Source: Bradyrhizobium diazoefficiens
Lineage (GTDB): Bacteria > Pseudomonadota > Alphaproteobacteria > Rhizobiales > Xanthobacteraceae
Length of the DNA: 64,000 nucleotides
Assembly (NCBI RefSeq): GCF_016616425.1
Contig: NZ_CP067101.1
Span: 744,001-808,000, forward strand
Direction of reading: 5' to 3'
The notes beneath the pieces were generated by a model. The model saw only the letters and a program-made list of their open reading frames with translations. It searched no databases and was not told the DNA's origin. Positions 48,632 through 55,587 of this stretch are shown here, in pieces; within the stretch, counting starts at the first letter, position 1; every line of letters begins with the position of its first letter. A program made the position numbers and the translations under genes.

Positions 48632-50161
48632 TCAGCCGCGGCCCGGCGTTAGTTTATCAAGCAGTTCACGCTGGAGGAAATTCGCAACACTCTTGCATGA
48701 TTTCTCAGAGGTCGTCGAGTTCTCGCCGCGATACCAACCGTACGTCGTCAACATCGGCGGAAAGGTCGGCGGCGGGTTCAGGGCCACATAGTTCGCCGCG
48801 ACGAGTTGCGTGCCAGCGCTACCGACCGCGTATATTTCAATCGGCGGCGACGCGATGTCGACGGAGACTCGATCCTGAAAGAATGGCGGCCGTCGCGGGA
48901 AGCGAATGAGGACATAGTCGGTCGGTGCACTGTCGGCCGCTTCGCCCTTGTTCACTGGTGACTTGGCCGTCGCCCGCGTGAAGCGGAGATACGGGCTCTT
49001 GCTTTGTCCATGCGTCAGGACGTCGTCGACGCCATAGTCGCCGGACAGAACGCGGCCGCGCGCGCAGTTGATGTGCGACCAATCATCGCCTTCGATGACG
49101 ACAGCGCCAACCTTTGCGGGCAGCGTGACCTTGGGAATGGCGGCAATCGCCGACCTTTCACGCGCCTTCGCCATGAGGACCGAAGAGAGCGACGCGGCCC
49201 AGAATCCAAACGGGACCAGCGCGACAAGAAGTGCGGCGGCCGCGATTGCGTCCCGTCTGGCGATGAACCGCGTGACCGATGCGACGAGCGCCGTGTAGAT
49301 AAAGAATGTCGGCAGGTAGCCGGGCAGGAGGACGGCGATCAGCCCGATCAGTACCCACGGAAAGGGCATCTGGCTGGTTGTCAGGAGCGACCAGAGCAAA
49401 ACGGCCAGGGCGACCGTTGCGCCGATGACCGCCGCCCGCCCGGGCTGCCAAAGGTCCGGTGTCTCCGATACTAGAACGGGAGATGCCGACGGCGTCGCGG
49501 GAGCAACCGAAGCTGCCCCCCAGAGGCGATAGGCCGCCAACGCTAGAAACAGCGGCATTGCGTATGTCGCGTAGGACGCGAACATGGCGACCACAAACGC
49601 GACCAGCGGCAAGGCCGTGAAGACGAAGAGCGGAAGGCCACCCGCACGCACCACGGCGGCAATTGACAACAATGCCACCAGCGCCAGCAAGGCCCGGTCC
49701 AGAAGGCGGCTTTCACGGCCGCGAAGGGCATCACGCGAGGGGACCCCGAGCAGACCGATCAAGGCCGTCCCGAACAGCGCATAGACGGGTGGATTGATCG
49801 ACAGGATACCGGCCGAGAAGGGATATGCCCAGCCCGCTCCGGCATACTGCAGGAGAGCCTGATCGCCGACGAACATCAGCGGCGGAAACGCGCCCAGCCA
49901 TGGCTGCAATCCGGCATGGCGTGCCCTGCGGATGCATGCGCTAAGAGCCATTGCTATGGTAGCAATGAAGAGGATCGGTCGAAGGATTGTGGGCGCAACG
50001 AGAGTGACGGCGCCGCACGTATCCGCCGCGCAATGCGACGCCATCACGATCGCCTGTGAAAGGTATGGGAAAAGCAGGATCGTTCCGATCAGAAACGCGA
50101 TCGTGACTCCGGATCTCCAGGCGTAAGCGGGTCGATCGAGAACGCCCCTCCAACTGAGCAT
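48632..50161 (-). CDS. Large polytopic membrane protein with C-terminal soluble domain, hypothetical
   Basis: 509 residues. About ten hydrophobic segments in the first 350 residues (GVTIAFLIGTILLFPYLSQA, LALVALLSIAAVV, FPWVLIGLIAVLLPGYLPTF, AALLVALVPFGFWAASL) are followed by a roughly 150-residue hydrophilic C-terminal domain. Charged and proline-rich regions (VVIEGDDWSHINCARGRVLS) mark the soluble part. The overall layout suggests an envelope protein, perhaps related to membrane glycosyltransferases of unknown type. I do not recognise a family. The ATG at 50161 is preferred over a GTG at 50170 because of the spacing to AAAGG. Confidence 0.6.
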   Translation of the reverse strand: MLSWRGVLDRPAYAWRSGVTIAFLIGTILLFPYLSQAIVMASHCAADTCGAVTLVAPTILRPILFIATIAMALSACIRRARHAGLQPWLGAFPPLMFVGDQALLQYAGAGWAYPFSAGILSINPPVYALFGTALIGLLGVPSRDALRGRESRLLDRALLALVALLSIAAVVRAGGLPLFVFTALPLVAFVVAMFASYATYAMPLFLALAAYRLWGAASVAPATPSASPVLVSETPDLWQPGRAAVIGATVALAVLLWSLLTTSQMPFPWVLIGLIAVLLPGYLPTFFIYTALVASVTRFIARRDAIAAAALLVALVPFGFWAASLSSVLMAKARERSAIAAIPKVTLPAKVGAVVIEGDDWSHINCARGRVLSGDYGVDDVLTHGQSKSPYLRFTRATAKSPVNKGEAADSAPTDYVLIRFPRRPPFFQDRVSVDIASPPIEIYAVGSAGTQLVAANYVALNPPPTFPPMLTTYGWYRGENSTTSEKSCKSVANFLQRELLDKLTPGRG

Positions 50162-50639
50162 AGAGCACACCTTTCCTTTATATGCAGCAGAGTTACCTAA
50201 GGCTGCCCCAACTCCGTCTCACTTGCCTAGGAAGGCCGAAGCACAAGTCCGTACGAAGGTGATCAAGTCCTTATCGATCTTGATCAGTATCGGACATGCA
50301 ACTTAAGCGCGATTTAATGTCCGCTGGGGCACCGATGTAGCGGCCACGGGACGGGGACGGCTAGATAAAAGCGACGGTGTCGCTCTGGGCCGTCGGGGGT
50401 CGTAAGTGTTTGTCTGCACATCGTTTTGGAGGGCACTGCAGCGGCACCGTATTGGGCGGCCTGGTGCCGCTCGAACCGAGAAAGCATTCAAAACCAACGT
50501 TCCGAGCGCCATCGTTCGCAGTATAGCGTCTTGTTGCGCGCGCTCGGCGGGATGTCCGGCCATGATCGCATGGGAGACCGCTGCCGGACCAGCGGAACGC
50601 CGTCAAGGCTCGCGCTGCGCGCGACCGGCTCCGCCGGCT

Positions 50640-51050
50640 TGCGGCCTCGACAGCGCGGTGGCCGAGCACATCGAGCAGCGCCTTTTGCAGCCCAAACGTC
50701 TCGAGGAGTGCGTGACCGAGCTGAAGGCTGTCCGCGACCAGGCCTGTGCTGACGCAGAGCGGGCCGAGGGCGCTTGGTCGAGCTGGGCCGAGCATATCAC
50801 GCCGCAGGCGCTCAAAACCTTCGCCAGCCTAGCCCGCAGTCGCATGCGGACCGAGACGGGTGGTTACCGGCGCGACCACCTTCGCGCCCTGGCCCAGCGA
50901 GTGTAAGTGGGTGCGAAAGAAGTTCGGATCATGGGGTCGAAAAGCGTACTCCTGCGCACGCTTGTCGCGGCATCCGGCGAAAAATCGGCAGGTTTTGGCG
51001 TGCCCAGTTATGTACCGAAATGGCGCACCCGACACGATTCGAACGTGTGA
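50640..51050 (+). pseudogene. C-terminal remnant of a serine site-specific recombinase, with an in-frame stop
   Basis: The frame encodes EHIEQRLLQPKRLEECVTEL, then RSRMRTETGGYRRDHLRALA and QRV before a TAA at 50904-50906. Without a frame change the sequence continues VGAKEVRIMGSKSVLLRTLV and GFGVPSYVPKWRTRHDSNV up to a TGA at 51048-51050. These are the contiguous C-terminal parts of large rhizobial serine recombinases. A single codon change (most likely GAA to TAA) interrupts the gene. The N-terminal catalytic domain is absent from the upstream sequence. The last nine codons overlap the tRNA-Arg fragment at 51021-51069. Confidence 0.72.
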
Positions 51051-51069
51051 CCTTTGCCTTCGGAGGGCA
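51021..51069 (-). other. 3' fragment of tRNA-Arg (CCG): probable integration attachment site
   Basis: On the minus strand the 49 nt run from within the anticodon arm (loop CTCCGAA, anticodon CCG) through the variable loop AGGTC and T arm (ACACG/CGTGT around TTCGAAT). They end with the acceptor strand CGGGTGC, discriminator G and CCA. The 5' half is absent: the base beyond 51069 breaks the anticodon stem. Such a fragment is the direct repeat (att) left when an element integrates into the 3' end of a tRNA gene. The tyrosine integrase starts 147 bp to the right. The intact tRNA must lie outside the window. Confidence 0.82.
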
Positions 51070-51215
51070 GATTTTTGCGTTTGCCATGTTTTGCGCGCGT
51101 TTGCTGGCTTACCAAAATCCTTTATTTTCAGGGAGTTCTCGATGGATGAGTTTGCGCGGCTTTGCTAGAATCTGCGGCAAGTTGCTAGCTATTTGCTAGC
51201 TCGGAGGTGCTGTAG

Positions 51216-52490
51216 GTGACTGAAAAAAGACGTATTGGAATTCGTGAAATCAATTTCCTGAAGGAGTCGAGCACTGTCTGGGACCGAGATGTCCCCGGCT
51301 TCGGCGCAAGACGCCAGAAGTCAGAAGCCGTGAGCTATGTCGTGATCTATCGGACCGCCGAAAATCGGCAGCGCTTTCACACGATCGGGAGGCATGGCGC
51401 GCCGTGGACGCCGGACACGGCTCGTAAAGAGGCAAGGCGGATATTGGGTAGTGTCGCGACCGGTGCCGACCCAGCGGCGGCTAAAAAACAAAGGCGACAT
51501 GCCGAAAGCATCACTGCGTTGTGCGACCTTTATCTTGCCGACGCGGAGGCTGGCCGGCTCCTGACGAAGCGAAAGACGCCGAAGCAGAGTAGCACTATCA
51601 TTACGGACCGAAGCCGTATCGAGCGGCATGTGAAACCTTTACTCGGACAGCGCGCTGTCGCTTCGGTGACAAGCTCCGACATCGAGTTCTTCATGCATTC
51701 AGTCGCGGAAGGTAAGACGGCGGTCAGGGCACAAACTGGTAAATCACGGGGATTGGCGATCGTTCGCGGGGGGAAGGGCGCTGCTAGCCGAACCGTCGGC
51801 CTTCTGGGTGCAATCTTTTCCTACGCGGTCCGGCACCGCATGCGGAGCGACAATCCGGTGCGTGGGGTTGAAAGATTTGCAGACGGTCGTCGACTGCGCC
51901 GTCTGAGTGACGGCGAGTACACGGCGGTCGGTAATGCTATTCAAATGGCAGCTTCGGGAGGCACTTGGCCGCCGGCACTGGGGGCCGCCACCTTTCTTAT
52001 CCTGACAGGATGGCGGACTGGAGAAGTAATCGGATTGACGTGGCAAGAGATTGATCTTGCCCGCCGAACAGCCACATTGGGTAGCACGAAAACCGGCCTG
52101 TCTATGCGCCCCCTCTCGCGCGCCGCCTGCGATCTTTTGCAAAAGCTCGACAAGCGATCGGGGTTGGTCTTCGAAGCTGCACGAGGCAATGGTCCCATGA
52201 CAGGCTTTCCAAAGTTTTGGGCTCGGATAGTCATGCTCGGTGGCCTCTCGCAGGATATTACTCCCCACGTGCTGAGACATTCGTTCGCTTCCTTAGCCAA
52301 TGATCTAGGGTATTCGGAGCCTACGATTGCGGCTTTGATCGGCCACAAAGGCCGATCAGTGACTTCCCGCTATGTGCACAGCGCAGACGCAGTTCTGTTG
52401 GCCGCCGCTGACGTTGTGGCTAATAAGACCTGTGAATTGATGGGGTTGACACGAAATCCTGACATTGTTCGTTTTAAGCAGATTGCCTAA
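51216..52490 (+). CDS. Tyrosine-type site-specific integrase
   Basis: 424 residues. The N-terminal half has the phage-integrase SAM-like core-binding domain (SRIERHVKPLLGQRAVASVTSS). The catalytic domain carries the RHRY-type set: Arg in LTGWRTGEV, HxxR in HVLRHSFAS, His in LIGHKGRSV, and the nucleophilic Tyr in TSRYVHSAD. The start is the GTG at 51216, with GGAGGTG upstream. The tRNA-Arg fragment beside it and the unrelated cargo on its right identify it as the integrase of a genomic island that extends past the window. Confidence 0.95.
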   Translation: MTEKRRIGIREINFLKESSTVWDRDVPGFGARRQKSEAVSYVVIYRTAENRQRFHTIGRHGAPWTPDTARKEARRILGSVATGADPAAAKKQRRHAESITALCDLYLADAEAGRLLTKRKTPKQSSTIITDRSRIERHVKPLLGQRAVASVTSSDIEFFMHSVAEGKTAVRAQTGKSRGLAIVRGGKGAASRTVGLLGAIFSYAVRHRMRSDNPVRGVERFADGRRLRRLSDGEYTAVGNAIQMAASGGTWPPALGAATFLILTGWRTGEVIGLTWQEIDLARRTATLGSTKTGLSMRPLSRAACDLLQKLDKRSGLVFEAARGNGPMTGFPKFWARIVMLGGLSQDITPHVLRHSFASLANDLGYSEPTIAALIGHKGRSVTSRYVHSADAVLLAAADVVANKTCELMGLTRNPDIVRFKQIA

Positions 52491-52652
52491 CTGGGGCATT
52501 TTCGTTAAAGGTAAGTCAGTATTCAGTGAAGCCGCCGACGCTTCTATGCGCTGACGAACTAACGCTGCTCCATCTTCTCGATCTGCTGGGCGGCCAACGC
52601 TTCGTGCAAGACCTAGTCGGACGAAGGCTGGGAGACCGGGCGCAAACCGCCG

Positions 52653-52805
52653 ATGGGGGCCAAGAAGCAGTTCCTGACCAGCATGGATCCGGACGTCATC
52701 CGTCGGATCAAGTCGGCGGCCGCGCTGCGCGAAACGACGGCTTCGCTGGTGATGGAGCAGGCCGCCGCCGAGTGGCTCGAGCGCCATCAGGACGGGAAGA
52801 AGTAA
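52653..52805 (+). CDS. Ribbon-helix-helix (CopG-like) small DNA-binding protein
   Basis: 50 residues: a KKQFLTSMDPDVIRRIKSAAA strand-helix, then ASLVMEQAAAEWLERHQDGKK helix. This is the fold of MetJ/Arc/CopG repressors, which bind as dimers with a beta ribbon in the major groove. The frame is open upstream to a TAG and could start at another codon 5' of the ATG. It sits between the integrase and the cargo operon and may regulate the element. It could also be a lone antitoxin-like protein, but no toxin gene is adjacent. Confidence 0.65.
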   Translation: MGAKKQFLTSMDPDVIRRIKSAAALRETTASLVMEQAAAEWLERHQDGKK

Positions 52806-52835
52806 TCCACCCCAAATGGCATTTCGAGCCGGCTG

Positions 52836-55199
52836 ATGTCCTCAGGCAGCGCAGACACGCAGACCCAAGACGATCTCGACGGGGAAATCGCCGAGCTCTC
52901 CGCCACGATCTCGCGCGATCCAAAGGATTTCAAAGCCTATCGCCGCAGAGGCCTCCTGAAGGCCCGCTGCCGCAGGTACGACGAGGCGCTGGTGGACCTC
53001 GAGCGCGCGCTGAAGCTCGCGCCCGACGACGGCCACGCGTACGGCCTCAGAGCGCTGGTCTGGGAAAAGAAAGGCGACCGTGACCGCGCGCTCCGCGACT
53101 TCGACGAGGCGATCCGGCTCGCCCCCCGCGACGCGATCCTGTTCCGGTCCCATCGCGACCGCGTGCTGTCGGAGGGTCGCGGCGGGCCGATCGCGGCCGG
53201 CGACTTCAATCTCCTGAAGAACCCCTTCGTCCTCCTCGGCCTGCCGCCCGACGCCAAGCCCGCGGCGGTCAAGGAAGCTTACGAAGACGCGATCGAGGAC
53301 GAGGCGGACGAGCCGGACGTCCTGATGCGCGCGCAGCAGACGCTCCTGACGCCGCGGCTCCGGATCGAGGCCGAGATCGGTGGCTTCCTCGACGTCGATC
53401 CGAGCCTGGCGACTCAGATCGTGTCCGATATCCGCGTCGGAAGGCCGATCGGCGAAATGAAGGAGCGTCTGACGCGCCTCCACTCCCTCCCGAGATCGAA
53501 CGTCATCGCCCATTACGGCTCGGCGGGGCCGCTCGAGCTCGACCAGCTCGGTGATCTGATCGAGGCGCAGGCCGCCGTCGCGCCGGGCGCCGTGAGCGAC
53601 GCCATCAACGACGTGCGCCAGGAGAACGCCTTGGGCCGCGTCGACCGCGACGCCGTCAGCGAGGCGCTTTCCAAGCTACTCGATCGCCAGACCAAAGCGG
53701 TCATCGAGGCCCTGGGCTTCGGCGACCGGGCGGTGGCTCTCTTCGATCTGTTCGTCTCGCGGATCGTCGCCGGCGGGGACAGCGCGGCGGTCTTCAGTCT
53801 CGACGTCTACGTCTCGATGTTCCGCCAAACCGTGGCTTCCGAGCTCTCAAAACGCAGCGAGGCCGTGGTCGCGGCCTGCGATGAGGTCCGCAAGAATCCG
53901 AAACCGGATGCCGCGTACCGCAAACTCGACAAGGCGCTGCGCTTCTGGATGGCGCTCGTTCGTCCCGTCCAGACCTACGAAACCCACCGCCAGCGCGAGG
54001 ACGCCGCCACCCGGGAAATGTACGGGACCGTCCGACAGCTCGCGCTCGATCTTTCCAACGATCAACGCGAGTTCGAAGGCGCGGAAAAGGTGGTTTCCAT
54101 CGCGTCCGGAGTGTTCGGCCACCTGCCGCGCGCCGCCGACCAGATGACCGAAGACACGAAACAGCTCTCCGAACTGCGCAACGACAAGCTGGCCGACGAA
54201 CTGCTCACGCCGCTGCTGCAGGCTTGCGAGCAGGCCAACAATTCGCACCGCACGATCGAAGGCGAATTGCTCAAGGCCGGTTTCGGTCCCGGGTCGGTCG
54301 GGAGCGCAAGATCCATCTTCGACAAGTTCGCAGCGGCCGTCGATGCGTCCGCGCAATTGCCCTTCTCGGATGCGCCGTGGCGGCTGGTCCGCTCGATCGC
54401 CATTTCGCTGAACAACGACTCGTCCTCGCCGCAAGCCGCCGACAAGATCATCCAAGGACTTCTCGACCACGCGATGCATAAGCCGCCCTCGACGGACATG
54501 CTCGCGATGCTGCGGGAAGACCAGCGCGCCGCCCGCAAGATCCTCGTCGAGAACGACCTGACGAAGAATCTGAGGGCGCAAAAGTGGAAGGAGACGGAGC
54601 AGCTCGCGGAGAGGCTTCTCACCCTGGAAACGGACGAAGAGAACTTGAGCGCCGTGCGGACCATCCGGGATGCCGCGGCCGCCAAGCGCAAAGCCAACAC
54701 CCGAGTCCTTTGGTTCTGGGCCATCGTGATCGTGGGCGGCGGGATCTGGGCGATTCTGGCCAACGGCGGAAGCAACTCGGGATCCCAGACGACCCCATAC
54801 CGGCCACCACCATCCTATTCCAATACGCAAACGTGGCCGCCGGCACAGTCTCAGACAGCCAACCCACCACCGCAAAGGAGCGAAAGCTTCGATACCGGCG
54901 AGACGATGCCGTCGGCCGGCACGGGTCTGGCGCTGACCCGGGCCAACATCCGCTACTGCGCATTCCAGCGCGTGCGGATCGAGGCCGCCCGGCCCCTGAT
55001 TCAAGCCGGCGCGCAGAGCCAACCCTTCAGCGCGGCGGTCGACGACTACAATTCGCGCTGCAGCGACTATCGCTATCGGCAGAGCGACAAGGATGCCGTC
55101 GATGCCGACCTTCTCGGCAGACGGTACTCGCTGGAGTCCGAGGGACGCGCTCTCGCGGCGTCATGGCGACTATCCGGTCCGCCGGCGACGCGGCGATGA
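52836..55199 (+). CDS. TPR/J-like domain membrane protein of the Hsp70 operon
   Basis: 787 residues. Two to three TPR repeats at residues 20-110 (AYRRRGLLKARCRRYDEALV and AIRLAPRDA) are followed by a J-domain-like segment at about 125-190. It begins NPFVLLGLPPDAKPAAVKEAY and has no HPD tripeptide, so it may contact Hsp70 without stimulating it in the usual way. A long helical region (200-610) precedes one transmembrane segment (WFWAIVIVGGGIWAIL, about residue 625). A Pro/Gln/Ser-rich linker and a roughly 80-residue C-terminal domain with Cys follow. The stop overlaps the next ATG (ATGA). It probably anchors or feeds the chaperone at the membrane. Confidence 0.7.
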   Translation: MSSGSADTQTQDDLDGEIAELSATISRDPKDFKAYRRRGLLKARCRRYDEALVDLERALKLAPDDGHAYGLRALVWEKKGDRDRALRDFDEAIRLAPRDAILFRSHRDRVLSEGRGGPIAAGDFNLLKNPFVLLGLPPDAKPAAVKEAYEDAIEDEADEPDVLMRAQQTLLTPRLRIEAEIGGFLDVDPSLATQIVSDIRVGRPIGEMKERLTRLHSLPRSNVIAHYGSAGPLELDQLGDLIEAQAAVAPGAVSDAINDVRQENALGRVDRDAVSEALSKLLDRQTKAVIEALGFGDRAVALFDLFVSRIVAGGDSAAVFSLDVYVSMFRQTVASELSKRSEAVVAACDEVRKNPKPDAAYRKLDKALRFWMALVRPVQTYETHRQREDAATREMYGTVRQLALDLSNDQREFEGAEKVVSIASGVFGHLPRAADQMTEDTKQLSELRNDKLADELLTPLLQACEQANNSHRTIEGELLKAGFGPGSVGSARSIFDKFAAAVDASAQLPFSDAPWRLVRSIAISLNNDSSSPQAADKIIQGLLDHAMHKPPSTDMLAMLREDQRAARKILVENDLTKNLRAQKWKETEQLAERLLTLETDEENLSAVRTIRDAAAAKRKANTRVLWFWAIVIVGGGIWAILANGGSNSGSQTTPYRPPPSYSNTQTWPPAQSQTANPPPQRSESFDTGETMPSAGTGLALTRANIRYCAFQRVRIEAARPLIQAGAQSQPFSAAVDDYNSRCSDYRYRQSDKDAVDADLLGRRYSLESEGRALAASWRLSGPPATRR

Positions 55200-55585
55200 G
55201 TGAGCAGGAAAGCAATGCGCGCGAACGAGGGACGCTCATGACGGACGGCGAAGATACGATGGCGCGGCTCGCGGTCGAATATTGGAAGCTGCTGCGTGTA
55301 CTGGAGCGGGCCCTGGACAGCGTTCCCGAGGACCGGCGCGAGAGATACGCCTCGCAGGGGCGCTACGCGGCCGACCGACTCGACGAACTTCTCCGAGATC
55401 GCAGGATGTCGGTTCAGTCGTTCGACGGGATGGACTTCGAGGTCAACCTGCCGGTATCTCCCGTCAACGGGGATGAGTTCCAGGGACGCGCCGACGTCGT
55501 GGTTGCTCGTACCATCGAGCCCGCCGTCATCGCGGACATGCGTCCCGTTCTGATGGGCAAGGTCTACCTGGCGAGCAAGGAGTGA
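55196..55585 (+). CDS. Small acidic protein between TPR and Hsp70 genes
   Basis: 129 residues, largely helical in the first half (ARLAVEYWKLLRVLERALDS and RYAADRLDELLRDRR) and beta-rich in the second (GMDFEVNLPVSPVNGDEF, then TIEPAVIADMRPVLMGKVYL). The ATG overlaps the upstream stop and the last codons overlap the region of the Hsp70 ribosome-binding site. The position next to Hsp70 suggests a GrpE-like nucleotide exchange or cochaperone function, but there is no sequence similarity to GrpE. No family was recognised. Confidence 0.6.
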   Translation: MSEQESNARERGTLMTDGEDTMARLAVEYWKLLRVLERALDSVPEDRRERYASQGRYAADRLDELLRDRRMSVQSFDGMDFEVNLPVSPVNGDEFQGRADVVVARTIEPAVIADMRPVLMGKVYLASKE

Positions 55586-55587
55586 GC

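Noticed and set aside
51005..51100. Complete tRNA gene
   Set aside because: Only the 3' 49 nt of tRNA-Arg(CCG) match. The D arm and 5' acceptor strand are absent, so it is an att fragment, not a functional tRNA.
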